Positions 16,429 to 25,868 of a DNA stretch of 64,000 nt are shown here, piece after piece. The translations under genes were made by a program, and so were the position numbers. The stretch lies in contig CANREF010000001.1 in the NCBI GenBank assembly GCA_947629575.1, positions 1 through 64,000 on the forward strand. The letters run 5' to 3'. Source of the DNA: an uncultured Clostridia bacterium (GTDB lineage: Bacteria > Bacillota > Clostridia > Christensenellales > Borkfalkiaceae). How positions within the stretch are numbered: the stretch's first letter is position 1; each line of letters starts with the position of its first letter. The notes under the pieces were generated by a model that searched no databases, was not told where the DNA came from, and saw nothing but the letters and a program-made list of their open reading frames with translations.

Positions 16429-17187
16429 TTACATTACCACAATATCGTTGCGGATAAATTCGTCCTTGAGATCCTGAGGGAATTCGTCGTCGGTGATCAG
16501 TACATCGATATCCTGCATACGGGCAAAGGTATGGGGCATGATCTTTCCGATCTTGGAACTGTCGAGCATCATGTACATGGATTTCGCCTTTCTGCGCGCC
16601 ATCTTCAAAAGATCGGCCTCGACCATCGATCCGCAGGAAAATCCGTTCTGGGGAGTAAATGCGGAGGCGGAAATGATCGCGAGCTCAAAGTTGGTGTTTT
16701 CGAAATAGCTCGTCGCAACGGGGGAAGCGGTGGAGAGGTTTTCCTTCATCACCTGACCGCCGAGCATCGTCACGTTGAGGTTCTTCTTCTGCGCGAGCTC
16801 AATGGCAACGGCGAGCCCGTTCGTAAAGATGTGCATCGGGATATCCGGCAGTTCTTTGGCAAGGCACATGGCAGTCGTGCCGCCGTCGATAAAGAGGGAA
16901 CAATTTTCCTCAATGAGATTTGCCGCCTTTTGCGCGATCCTGATCTTTTCGTCGGTGTGCATCGCGGTCTTTTTGGCGTATGGCTCGCTGGAAACCTTCT
17001 GCACCTCCTTCACAGACATGGCGCCGCCGCGCACGCGTATGATGCGTCCTGCCTGCTCGAGCTGGAGAAGGTCGCGGCGAAGGGTCATCTGCGAGACGTC
17101 CGGGAAATAGGTGTCAAGCTGATTGAGAGTGAGCTTGCCGCGCTTGTCTAACAGCTCGGCAATTTCTTCGATGCGGTCCTTTTTCAT
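16429..17187 (-). CDS. DeoR/GlpR-family transcriptional regulator
   Basis: MKKDRIEEIAELLDKRGKLTLNQLDTYF...MTLRRDLLQLEQAGRIIRVRGGA. Confidence 0.88.
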   Translation of the reverse strand: MKKDRIEEIAELLDKRGKLTLNQLDTYFPDVSQMTLRRDLLQLEQAGRIIRVRGGAMSVKEVQKVSSEPYAKKTAMHTDEKIRIAQKAANLIEENCSLFIDGGTTAMCLAKELPDIPMHIFTNGLAVAIELAQKKNLNVTMLGGQVMKENLSTASPVATSYFENTNFELAIISASAFTPQNGFSCGSMVEADLLKMARRKAKSMYMMLDSSKIGKIMPHTFARMQDIDVLITDDEFPQDLKDEFIRNDIVVM

Positions 17188-17436
17188 GACATAACTCCTT
17201 ATAATATATCTTTGCTGTAAGATAATAACACAAAATATGGACAATTGCAAGCGTTTTTTGCAAAAAATATGCTTGATATAGTGAAAATTATCAAAAAATC
17301 GCACGCAACTTACAACTTCTTGAAATCATGAAAAAAATTTTCGCAACAAAATATCTAAACGCTGCCAAAAGATGAAAATGTGAAGAATTTTGTCAACATT
17401 TTTCGGGGCGCGAAGAGGGCGCACAGATAAAAAAGT

Positions 17437-17727
17437 TCAATCTTCTTTCAGCAAAGTGAGCAGTCCTTGTTTTTTTGCAGGGGAAAGGGAGCGCACGCGC
17501 CGCAAAAGTTCATCGTCTGGCGACTCTTCCCGCTCCTCGGCGAAAAATTCTCCCAGTGTGATCCCGAAGGCGCCGCAGATCGCCCGAAGCGTGGAGAGCT
17601 TCGGCTCGGCCTTCCGCGAATACAGATTATTGAGCGTCGATTGCGTCAGCATCGCCTCCATGGCAAGATTGTTCACCGACCAACCGCGCTCCAAACGAAG
17701 ACGGTCTATCTTTTGCAAAACATCCAT
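17437..17727 (-). CDS. XRE-family regulator
   Basis: IDRLRLERGWSVNNLAMEAMLTQSTLNNLYSRKAEPKLSTLRAICGAFGI. Confidence 0.85.
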   Translation of the reverse strand: MDVLQKIDRLRLERGWSVNNLAMEAMLTQSTLNNLYSRKAEPKLSTLRAICGAFGITLGEFFAEEREESPDDELLRRVRSLSPAKKQGLLTLLKED

Positions 17728-17765
17728 GATCTTACCTCCTCGGTCTGCTTCATTTTATAGCGAAA

Positions 17766-17821
17766 ATGAGTTAAAATAATAACCAAAAACAGTTGACAAT
17801 GAAACTCAAATGAGTTATAAT
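17766..17821 (+). promoter_or_regulatory. sigma-A promoter with AACTCA/TGAGTT operator half-sites
   Basis: TTGACA-N17-TATAAT; AACTCA-AA-TGAGTT in the spacer plus upstream TGAGTT. Confidence 0.6.
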
Positions 17822-17916
17822 GCAAGTCAAACGGGGAACTGCTGTCCAAAACGGCGGTCTCGTTGGGGCAAGGAGCTAACCGAAAACGGTTAAAAATATA
17901 TTATCGGAGGTAACTT

Positions 17917-18285
17917 ATGAAAAAGAACACAGCGGCACTTGTGCTGTCGATCCTCGGGGCGATCTTCGCGGTCATCGGCGGCATTTTGTGGGCGGCATGC
18001 GCAGACACCTGCGCGGAGGTCGTGCAGAGTTCCACGGGCTACACCGTCGGTTTTCTTGCGCTGGGCATCGGCGGGGCGGTCATTTCCCTCATCGGTGGCA
18101 TTCAGGCGTTCGGCTTTAAGCGGGCGGGGCTTGCGCTCTCCGTGGTCGGGCTTCTGATGCAGGTGGGAAATCTCGTGCTCGAATGCGTCTTTTTGGGGGG
18201 ATTTTCCTTTGTGCTCTCCCTTTGGACGATCCTTGCCCTGATTATGCTCGTCATCGCCACGGTCTTTGCGGCGAGAAAGCCGTAA
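17917..18285 (+). CDS. four-TM membrane protein (DUF4064-like)
   Basis: Hydrophobic ORF MKKNTAALVLSILGAIFAVIGGILWAAC... Confidence 0.75.
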   Translation: MKKNTAALVLSILGAIFAVIGGILWAACADTCAEVVQSSTGYTVGFLALGIGGAVISLIGGIQAFGFKRAGLALSVVGLLMQVGNLVLECVFLGGFSFVLSLWTILALIMLVIATVFAARKP

Positions 18286-18295
18286 GGCGGGAACG

Positions 18296-19051
18296 GTGAA
18301 ACGGTCATTTTCCCTGTTCGGCATTACGCTGTATCCCTATTCCCTTCTGATGATCGCGGGGGCGGGACTGACGATCGGTCTGTTCGTCTACTTTACCGTC
18401 TCCCGCAGGAAGGGTTGCGGGGACAATGCCTTTGCGGTGGAAGCGCTCATTGTGTGCATGGCGGCGGCGTTGCCCGCCGCCATGCTGCTCGACGCCCTCT
18501 TCAAGTGGGCGGAAACGGGACATTTCCGCTTCGCGGGAGCGACCTTTTACGGCGGACTTCTCTGCGCTTTGGCGCTCTTCCCCCTGCTGCTTCTCCTGAA
18601 GAAAAACCGCACCGTCTCCATTTGGGAGCGCTTGTGCGATCTTGCGCCGGCGATCCCGGCGGGGCATGCGCTCGGGAGGATCGGCTGCTTTCTCGGCGGC
18701 TGCTGTTACGGCCGTCCGACCGATACGGTATTCGGCGTCGTCTTTCCCGCGGGAAGTCTGCCCTACGAACAGTACGGAGCTCTGCCCCTTCATCCCACCC
18801 AGTTGTACGAGGCGGTGTTTCTTCTTTTTTTGGCGCTGTTCCTTGCGGCGTGGGGGAAAGATCGCGCGCTGCCCCTCTATTTCGTGCTTTACGGCGTCGA
18901 GCGGTTTCTGATGGAATTTTTAAGAGCGGACGATCGCGGCAGCCTGCTGCCCGGTCTTTCTCCCGCCCAATGGATCTCCCTTCTTCTGGTGGGGCTGGGC
19001 GCAGTACTCCTGTGCCTGACCTTCCCGAGGCGAAGGCGGGACGGCAAATGA
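18296..19051 (+). CDS. Lgt-like prolipoprotein diacylglyceryl transferase-family protein
   Basis: GRIGCFLGGCCYG, LHPTQLYEAV; multi-TM. Confidence 0.7.
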   Translation: MKRSFSLFGITLYPYSLLMIAGAGLTIGLFVYFTVSRRKGCGDNAFAVEALIVCMAAALPAAMLLDALFKWAETGHFRFAGATFYGGLLCALALFPLLLLLKKNRTVSIWERLCDLAPAIPAGHALGRIGCFLGGCCYGRPTDTVFGVVFPAGSLPYEQYGALPLHPTQLYEAVFLLFLALFLAAWGKDRALPLYFVLYGVERFLMEFLRADDRGSLLPGLSPAQWISLLLVGLGAVLLCLTFPRRRRDGK

Positions 19052-19053
19052 CG

Positions 19054-19084
19054 GATTCGGAGCAATGCGCTCCGAATTTTTTTA
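19054..19084 (+). terminator. intrinsic terminator
   Basis: ATTCGGAGCaatgcGCTCCGAATTTTTTT. Confidence 0.85.
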
Positions 19085-19139
19085 TCTGTACCGCAAAATA
19101 CTTTGCTTTTTTCCGCATAAAATGGTAGAATAGGAAAAG

Positions 19140-19760
19140 ATGGAATACGATTATCTTACGCAACTGGATGATTTTTTCTGCGAGCAGTATTCGGATTATG
19201 TGAAGATCGCCGCGATCGAGGGCTATCGGATGCCGGAAATGCTCACGGTGGGGGCGGACGGGAACATCGCCCGCCGCGACCCTTCCTGCATGCGGATCTG
19301 CCACCAGCAAAACAAAGGAGAGATCTTGGCGCGCTTCAAGGCGTCCTATGTCGACACCGAGTTCACCTTCAACTTCTCCTGTCTTTCCCTGCGCCGCCGC
19401 ATCAAGGACCGTTTCCGCAAGTACACCTTTGCAAAACTTCTTCCCATCGTGCTCAAGCGGTATAAAACGACGCCGCAGGAAGCGGGGGAACTGCTTGCCC
19501 TCGACCCCGTCATCTGGCACGGGATCGTCAAGGGAAAATTCCTGCCCGAAAAAAATACGCTCATGGCGCTCGCGCTCGTGTGCAGGATGCAGACGTCGGA
19601 CGTCAATAATCTCTTCATCGTCTGCGGAACGGAACTCAAGCAGGACAACGTGCGGGACGTCGTATTCGAGTATTTGCTCAATCAAAAGATCTTCAACCGC
19701 GAAATGATCGACCGCTGTCTTGCGGAATATCATATCGACACGCTCCCGCTCCGCCCGTAG
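19140..19760 (+). CDS. uncharacterized protein
   Basis: 206-aa ORF with TAGAAT -10 immediately upstream. Confidence 0.65.
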   Translation: MEYDYLTQLDDFFCEQYSDYVKIAAIEGYRMPEMLTVGADGNIARRDPSCMRICHQQNKGEILARFKASYVDTEFTFNFSCLSLRRRIKDRFRKYTFAKLLPIVLKRYKTTPQEAGELLALDPVIWHGIVKGKFLPEKNTLMALALVCRMQTSDVNNLFIVCGTELKQDNVRDVVFEYLLNQKIFNREMIDRCLAEYHIDTLPLRP

Positions 19761-19810
19761 GGGCGGGCAAATTTTCCCGCCCATTCATACACTGAAGGAA
19801 GGGGGCGGAA

Positions 19811-20347
19811 GTGTTCTTTTCAAGGTTGAGAAAGGATATTGCCGCGGCGCTGGTCAACGACCCCGCCGCCCGCAATAAACTGGAAATATTGCTGACCTAT
19901 TCGGGCGTGCACGCGCTCGCTTGGCACCGTTGGGCGAACCGTCTCTACAGGATGCACTTCAAACTCCTCGCCCGCATCACTTCGCAATGGGCGAAATTCA
20001 CGACGGGGATCGAGATCCATCCCGCGGCAAAGATCGCGGCGGGGGTCTTCATCGATCACGGCGCGGGCGTCGTCATCGGGGAGACCGCCGAAGTGGAGGA
20101 GGGCGTCGTCATCTATCAGGGCGTCACCCTCGGCGGCACGGGCAAGGAGCGCGGGAAGCGCCACCCCACCATAAAACGGGGGGTCACGATCTCCTGCGGG
20201 GCGAAGGTGCTCGGCGGATTTACGGTGGGAGAGGGCGCAAAGATCGGCGCGGGCGCAGTCGTTTTGAGCGAAGTCCCGCCCCATGCGACGGTGGTGGGAA
20301 TCCCCGCGCGCGTCGTGAGGCTGTGCGGCAAAAGAGTGGAAGGGTAA
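19811..20347 (+). CDS. cysE: serine O-acetyltransferase
   Basis: GIEIHPAAKIAAGVFIDHGAGVVIGETAEVEEGVVIYQGVTLGGTGKERGKRHP hexapeptide repeats. Confidence 0.93.
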   Translation: MFFSRLRKDIAAALVNDPAARNKLEILLTYSGVHALAWHRWANRLYRMHFKLLARITSQWAKFTTGIEIHPAAKIAAGVFIDHGAGVVIGETAEVEEGVVIYQGVTLGGTGKERGKRHPTIKRGVTISCGAKVLGGFTVGEGAKIGAGAVVLSEVPPHATVVGIPARVVRLCGKRVEG

Positions 20348-20353
20348 CGTTTT

Positions 20354-21742
20354 ATGAAGATATACAATTCACTGACAAGACGAAAGGAAGAATTCATCCC
20401 CCTCGAAGAGGGGAAGGTCAAGATGTATGCCTGCGGCATCACCGTATCGGGTGAGGCGCACGTCGGGCACGGCTTTCAGGCGATCCTGTATGACATCTTC
20501 CGCAAATTCCTCGAGAAGCAGGGCTATAAAGTCACATATGCCCGCAACTATACCGACGTGGACGACAAGATCATTGCAAGAAGCCGCGAGACGGGCATTC
20601 CCGCCGACAAATATGCGGCGATGATGATCGAAAAAATCGATGACGTCATGCAAAAATTGGACGTGGACGAGCCTACCCTGTGGCTGAAAGCGACCGAGAA
20701 CATCGGAAACATCATCTCCTTTATTGAAGAGCTCATCGAAAAGGGGCACGCCTATCCCGCGGAGAACGGGGACGTCTATTTCGACGTGGACAGTTTTCCC
20801 GCATACGGGCAGCTTTCGGGCAGGGACAAGGAGGACATGCTCGACGGCGTGCGCGTCGAAAACGACGACGCCAAGAAGCATCCCTATGACTTTGCGCTCT
20901 GGAAGGCGGCAAAGGAAGGGGAGATCTCGTGGGATTCCCCTTGGGGGAAGGGCAGGCCGGGCTGGCACATCGAGTGCTCGGCGATGAACCATGCGGCATT
21001 CGGCGACCAGATCGACATCCACGGCGGCGGAAGAGACCTCATCTTTCCCCACCATGAGAACGAGATCGCGCAGACGGAGGCCTTGACGGGCAAACGGTTT
21101 GCAAAATATTGGACGCACAACGGGCTCATCAAAGTCAACGGGCAAAAGATGAGCAAATCGCTCGGCAACAGTCTCTTATTGGAAGATCTCTTGGCGAAGT
21201 ATTCCAACGAGGCGATCAAATTCGCCCTGCTTTCCACGGGCTATCGCGGGGATGTGAATATCACGGACGAGCTCTTTCCGAACGCGGAGAGCCACCTCGT
21301 GCGCTTCTACCGCTTGATCGGCGAGGCGGAAGGGGCATTCCCGCAGGAGACGGGGCTCTTCCCCGAGATCGATAAAAAGTTCGACGAGGCGATGAGCGAC
21401 GACTTCAATACCGCGCTCGCGCTGTCCGATCTGTACGGATATTTTAAGGACGTATCCCGTTTTTTGGGCGAAAAAGATCCCACGGCGCGCAGAATGACAA
21501 ATCAGATCCGCAAGACGTATTCCCTTTTGGGACTGTTCAAAAAGGACGCAAAGGAATATTTGGAGAAGTACGCGCCCAAGGGGGAGGACGTTCCCGAAGA
21601 GGTGAAGGCGGTCGCCGAGGAGCGTTGGGCTGCCCGCCTTGCGAAGGACTGGGCGAGATCGGATGAGCTGCGGGAAAAGCTGAAGCAGCTCGGCTATTCC
21701 GTCAAAGACGCCAAGGACGGGTATACGTTGAGCAAGATCTGA
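20354..21742 (+). CDS. cysS: cysteinyl-tRNA synthetase
   Basis: MYACGITVSGEAHVGHG, GWHIECSAMNHAAFGDQIDIHGGGRDLIFPHHENEIAQTEA, KMSKSLGN. Confidence 0.95.
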   Translation: MKIYNSLTRRKEEFIPLEEGKVKMYACGITVSGEAHVGHGFQAILYDIFRKFLEKQGYKVTYARNYTDVDDKIIARSRETGIPADKYAAMMIEKIDDVMQKLDVDEPTLWLKATENIGNIISFIEELIEKGHAYPAENGDVYFDVDSFPAYGQLSGRDKEDMLDGVRVENDDAKKHPYDFALWKAAKEGEISWDSPWGKGRPGWHIECSAMNHAAFGDQIDIHGGGRDLIFPHHENEIAQTEALTGKRFAKYWTHNGLIKVNGQKMSKSLGNSLLLEDLLAKYSNEAIKFALLSTGYRGDVNITDELFPNAESHLVRFYRLIGEAEGAFPQETGLFPEIDKKFDEAMSDDFNTALALSDLYGYFKDVSRFLGEKDPTARRMTNQIRKTYSLLGLFKKDAKEYLEKYAPKGEDVPEEVKAVAEERWAARLAKDWARSDELREKLKQLGYSVKDAKDGYTLSKI

Positions 21743-21782
21743 TATTCACCAAACAGACAACAAATTCATTGAGGAATATATT

Positions 21783-23594
21783 ATGAAGATCACAGGCAAG
21801 GAATTGAGACAAAAGTGGCTGGACTTTTATAAGAGCAAGGGACATGTGGACATCGGTGCGGTGTCGCTCATCGGCGACGGCGCAACGGGCGTCATGTTCA
21901 ATGTAGCGGGAATGCAGCCCCTCATGCCCTATCTCCTCGGGAAGGCTCATCCCGCAGGCAAGCGGCTCTGCAATGTGCAGGGCTGTATGCGCACCGTCGA
22001 TATCGATTCGGTCGGCGACGCTTCCCATTTCACCTTCTTCGAGATGATGGGAAACTGGTCTCTCGGCGATTATTTCAAAAAGGAAAAGACGGCGTGGACG
22101 TTTGAACTTTTGACCGAAGTGTTCGGGCTCGACAAGGACAAGCTGTGCACCACCGTGTTCGAGGGCAACGACAGCGCCCCCCGCGACGACGAGACGGCGC
22201 AGCTCTTGATCGGGCTCGGGATCAGACCCGAACATGTCTTTTACCTTCCCAAGGAGGACAACTGGTGGGAACTCGAGGGCACGGTGGGAACTCCCTGCGG
22301 TCCTGACAACGAGTGGTTTTATCCCCTCGACGCCGAAAAGAAAGATCCCGTGTTCCCCGACGACTATGTGGAGATCGGAAACGACGTCTACATGCAGTAC
22401 AAAAAGCTCGAAAAGGGCTACACGCCCCTCGAAAACAAGAACGTCGATACGGGGTTCGGGTTCGACAGGATGCTCCTGTTTTTGAACGGCCTGCACGACG
22501 CCTATAAGACCGACCTCTTCACGGGAGTGCTCAAAGAACTCGAGCGCGTCTCGGGCAAGAAGTACGACGACGGCGGGGCGGCTCAGCGAGCGATGCGCAT
22601 CATCGCCGACCACACGCGGACGACCGTCATGCTCATCGGCGATTCGACGGGCGTGCTTCCTTCCAATACGGGAGCGGGCTATATCCTTCGCCGCATCATG
22701 CGCCGCGCCATCCGCTATTGCCGCCAGCTCGAAGTCCCTTCGGACGTTCTGCAGAGCGTCGCCAAAATATATATCGAAGAGGTCTACAACGAGGCATATC
22801 CCCTTCTCAAGGAGAAGGAGGAATTCATCCTCGAGGAGATCAAAAAGGAAGCGGAGCGCTTCGAGACGACCCTCGTCACGGGGATGAAGGAGTTTGAAAA
22901 GTGCGTTTCGGGACTGGAACGGAAGAACGAATTCATGAAGAAGTCAAACGCCGCGTATGTCCCCGAGACGGTTATCGGCGGCAAGGCGGCGTTCAGATTG
23001 TACGACACCTACGGCTTCCCGCTCGAACTCACCGAGGAGCTCGCCGGAGAGCGCGGGCTCACCGTGGACAAAGCGGGCTTTGACGAGGCGTTCAAAGAGC
23101 ATCAGGAAAAGAGCCGTGTCCTCAATAAGGGCGAGGCGAAGGGGGGCTTGGAGAGCCACAGCGAAATGGCGGTCAAATATCATACCGCCACCCACCTGCT
23201 CAATGCGGCGCTCAAGACGGTGCTCTCCCCCGACTGCAATCAGAAGGGCTCTAACATCACCGACGAGCGTATGCGGTTCGACTTCAATTTCGATCGCGCC
23301 ATGACCCCCGAGGAGATCAAGGCGGTCGAGGATCTCGTCAACGAAAAGATCGGGGAAGACCTTCCCGTCGTCTACAGGGAGATGAGCCTCGAAGAGGCGC
23401 GGGCGGAACACTTTGTCGGCGTGTTCGACAGTAAGTACGGCGAAGTCGTCAAGACCTACTCGATCGGCGACTTTTCCAAGGAGATGTGCGGCGGCCCTCA
23501 CGTCGAACACACGGGCGTTCTGGGGCATTTCAAGATACAGAAAGAGCAGTCCTCTTCCGCCGGCGTGAGAAGGATAAAGGCGATTCTTGAATAA
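21783..23594 (+). CDS. alaS: alanyl-tRNA synthetase, short form lacking C-Ala domain
   Basis: FNVAGMQPLMPYL, editing motifs HTATHLLNAAL and CGGPHVEH; ends at GVRRIKAILE. Confidence 0.92.
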   Translation: MKITGKELRQKWLDFYKSKGHVDIGAVSLIGDGATGVMFNVAGMQPLMPYLLGKAHPAGKRLCNVQGCMRTVDIDSVGDASHFTFFEMMGNWSLGDYFKKEKTAWTFELLTEVFGLDKDKLCTTVFEGNDSAPRDDETAQLLIGLGIRPEHVFYLPKEDNWWELEGTVGTPCGPDNEWFYPLDAEKKDPVFPDDYVEIGNDVYMQYKKLEKGYTPLENKNVDTGFGFDRMLLFLNGLHDAYKTDLFTGVLKELERVSGKKYDDGGAAQRAMRIIADHTRTTVMLIGDSTGVLPSNTGAGYILRRIMRRAIRYCRQLEVPSDVLQSVAKIYIEEVYNEAYPLLKEKEEFILEEIKKEAERFETTLVTGMKEFEKCVSGLERKNEFMKKSNAAYVPETVIGGKAAFRLYDTYGFPLELTEELAGERGLTVDKAGFDEAFKEHQEKSRVLNKGEAKGGLESHSEMAVKYHTATHLLNAALKTVLSPDCNQKGSNITDERMRFDFNFDRAMTPEEIKAVEDLVNEKIGEDLPVVYREMSLEEARAEHFVGVFDSKYGEVVKTYSIGDFSKEMCGGPHVEHTGVLGHFKIQKEQSSSAGVRRIKAILE

Positions 23595-23940
23595 TTCACG
23601 AAAAATCTTTTGCTGCGCAAAATCTTTTTCCGTGAGGGGTTAAATTGTTTGCTCCGTAGTCACTATCTGCCCACCCGATAACGGCTTCGTAAAAACAAAA
23701 AGCCGTAAGAGTGCGGCAAATTGTGTGCGCTGCCGCAGGGAAACCCTGCTCCGCGCAGTAATTTGGAAATGGTTTCACGAAAAATCTTTTGCTGCGCAAA
23801 ATCTTTTTCCGTGAGGGGTTAAGTTGTTTGCTTAGCAGTCACTATCTGCCCGCCCGATAACGGCTTCGTAAAAACGAAAAGCCGTAAGAGTGCGGCAAAT
23901 TGTGTCCCGCAGCGCAAAATGGCGATTTTGCTCGCGGAAA
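23595..23940. repeat. tandem pair of ~179-bp stop-abutting structured elements
   Basis: TTCACGAAAAATCTTTTGCTGCGCAAAATCTTTTTCCGTGAGGGGTTAA... at 23595 and 23774, highly similar downstream. Confidence 0.85.
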
Positions 23941-23941
23941 A

Positions 23942-24075
23942 GATTTAAGAAAAACCACCTCAGTCACCTACGGTGACAGCTCCTCCTTAGGAGGCGCCTT
24001 TTTTACCCTCTCCATTGGAGGGGAATTAAGGGGGCGGGCATTCTCGCCCTCCCCCGCCGATGCGGGGGACAGCAC
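23942..24075. repeat. CCTCAGTCAC hairpin repeat and associated modules
   Basis: CCTCAGTCACCTACGGTGACAGCTCCTCCTTAGGAGGCGCC. Confidence 0.7.
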
Positions 24076-24094
24076 ATTTCCTTTATGTATTAAC

Positions 24095-24132
24095 GAATGC
24101 CCCTCACGTAAAGTGGGGGGCATTCATTTTTT
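24095..24132 (+). terminator. terminator-like hairpin
   Basis: GAATGCCCCTCACgtaaaGTGGGGGGCATTCATTTTTT. Confidence 0.65.
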
Positions 24133-24143
24133 GCTCTGTTGTT

Positions 24144-24641
24144 TTAGATAAAAATCAATGTGGCGGTTGCGGTGGCAAGAGTTGCGTTTGCCGTTCCAAA
24201 CGCCAAGAGCCCTGACCATAAAAGAATGATCGTCACTCCAAGTGCCAAGGAAGGGATGCTGAGAATAATTCCCGCAATCGCCAAGCCCTTTCCCGCACCG
24301 AGGCTTTTTGCTTTCGAAAGACCGATAGCGCCGAAAATCAAGCCAAGGAAACTAAGAAATATCGTAAAAGGCAGAAATAACGCAGCAAGCGAGCAGACAA
24401 ACCCCGCAACCGCTAAGCCGTTGGTCGGTTTTTGTTGGTTTGCCGTCACAATTACTTGTGGCAGGGCAGGGGGATAGTATCCTTGCGGCGGATAGGGCGG
24501 GGCGGGTGGATCCGTTTTCTGTGCGGCAGGAGATCGTCCGCCTCCCTCTGCCTCGGGCGATGCAGGAACCATTGCCTGTCCGCATTTCGGGCAAAAAGCG
24601 CTGTTTTCAGGCACTTCTGTGCCGCAGTTGTTACATTTCAT
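24144..24641 (-). CDS. zinc-ribbon membrane protein (DUF4190-like)
   Basis: MKCNNCGTEVPENSAFCPKCGQ, Pro-rich linker, two TM segments. Confidence 0.75.
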   Translation of the reverse strand: MKCNNCGTEVPENSAFCPKCGQAMVPASPEAEGGGRSPAAQKTDPPAPPYPPQGYYPPALPQVIVTANQQKPTNGLAVAGFVCSLAALFLPFTIFLSFLGLIFGAIGLSKAKSLGAGKGLAIAGIILSIPSLALGVTIILLWSGLLAFGTANATLATATATLIFI

Positions 24642-24735
24642 TTTTTTACCTCCATAGTATAAGTATCTCCTTTATTATATGTGCAACGCACATATTTGTC
24701 AAATGATTTTTTGCCGTTTTGATATACTTTCTTTT

Positions 24736-24948
24736 ATGGAGTTCGGCGAAAATTTCAAAAAATATCGGCTGCAAAATGGCTATACACAAAAACAAGTGGC
24801 GATGAAGTTGGGGATCGAGCAATCGAATGTCAGCGATTGGGAGAACAATGTTTCTCGCCCCGAGTATGAAAATCTGATCGCATTGGCGCGCCTCTATGAC
24901 GAAACGCTGGAATCTCTTCTCGGTCTTGACAACGGAGAAGGGGTATGA
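24736..24948 (+). CDS. small XRE-family regulator
   Basis: MEFGENFKKYRLQNGYTQKQVAMKLGIEQSNVSDWENNVSRP. Confidence 0.85.
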   Translation: MEFGENFKKYRLQNGYTQKQVAMKLGIEQSNVSDWENNVSRPEYENLIALARLYDETLESLLGLDNGEGV

Positions 24949-24984
24949 TATGATTTTCTCATATAAAATAATAGAGGAAAGGAA

Positions 24985-25551
24985 ATGAAACAGCGGACCG
25001 AAAAGGAAAAATTGCTCGCGGGGGAATTATATAAGGTAGATGAGGAGCTTGCGAAAGAGCTCGCCGCCTGCAAGAGAAAGTGCGAGCTCTATAACCACAC
25101 CCCGCGCGATAACGTAGAGGAGCGCAAAACCATCATGCGCTCCATTCTCGGCAAGTGCGGGGAAAACTTCCATATCGAGAGCAATGTCTGGTTCGATTAC
25201 GGCTACAATACCGAGGTCGGCGAAAATTTCTACGCCAATCACGACTGCATGTTCCTCGACACGAACAAACTCATCTTCGGCGATTACGTGTTCATCGCGC
25301 CGCAGTGCGGTTTCTATACGGCGGGACATCCCCTCGAAGCGGACATGCGCCGCGCCCAGCTCGAATTCGCAAAGCCCATCGTGGTGGGCAGCGACGTATG
25401 GTTCGGCGGCGGGGTGAGAGTTCTTCCCGGGGTCACGATCGGCGACAACGTCGTCGTCGGCGCGGGAAGCGTGGTGGTGCACGACATCCCGTCAAACAGC
25501 GTGGCGGTGGGAAATCCCGCCAAAGTGATCAAGACGCTCCCCCGCAAATAG
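24985..25551 (+). CDS. maltose/galactoside O-acetyltransferase family
   Basis: LLAGELYKVDEELAKELAACKRKCELYN, GENFYANHDCMFLDTNKLIFGDYVFIAPQCGFYTAGHP. Confidence 0.88.
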   Translation: MKQRTEKEKLLAGELYKVDEELAKELAACKRKCELYNHTPRDNVEERKTIMRSILGKCGENFHIESNVWFDYGYNTEVGENFYANHDCMFLDTNKLIFGDYVFIAPQCGFYTAGHPLEADMRRAQLEFAKPIVVGSDVWFGGGVRVLPGVTIGDNVVVGAGSVVVHDIPSNSVAVGNPAKVIKTLPRK

Positions 25552-25574
25552 ATCACTTAGCACCCCTGTAGGCA

Positions 25575-25700
25575 TCTGAACCCCCCGCGAGATTCTTCGG
25601 GTGACAACTGTCATTGGACTGCGTAATGGCAATTCCGCTCAGAATGACGCGGGGAGAGCGGCGTTCCCTTGCCCTGCGGAATGACACCCCTAAGGGAGAG
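25575..25700. repeat. partial fold-back element (right half)
   Basis: CCGCGAGATTCTTCGGGTGACAACTGTCATTGGACTGCGTAATGGCAATTCCGCTCAGAATGACGCGGGG. Confidence 0.65.
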
Positions 25701-25833
25701 GCAAACGGAGCGAGGACGAAGGGCAGGCAATTTTGGCGGATAGCCGTTGGGCACGGAAGCTCGGCGCGCTCCGCCATCGGGTAAAAATTTTTGTTTTTTC
25801 CGAAAAAATCTTGTTTTTCAAACTCAAAACAGC

Positions 25834-25862
25834 TTGACGGAAGGGGCGGGATAGCCTATAAT
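25834..25862 (+). promoter_or_regulatory. rplM-rpsI promoter
   Basis: TTGACG-N17-TATAAT. Confidence 0.65.
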
Positions 25863-25868
25863 GAAGGG

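Noticed and set aside
17240-17262. Second cre-like site (TTGCAAGCGTTTTTTGCA) upstream of the deoR gene
   Set aside because: Two mismatches to the cre consensus and poor positional context; too weak to call.
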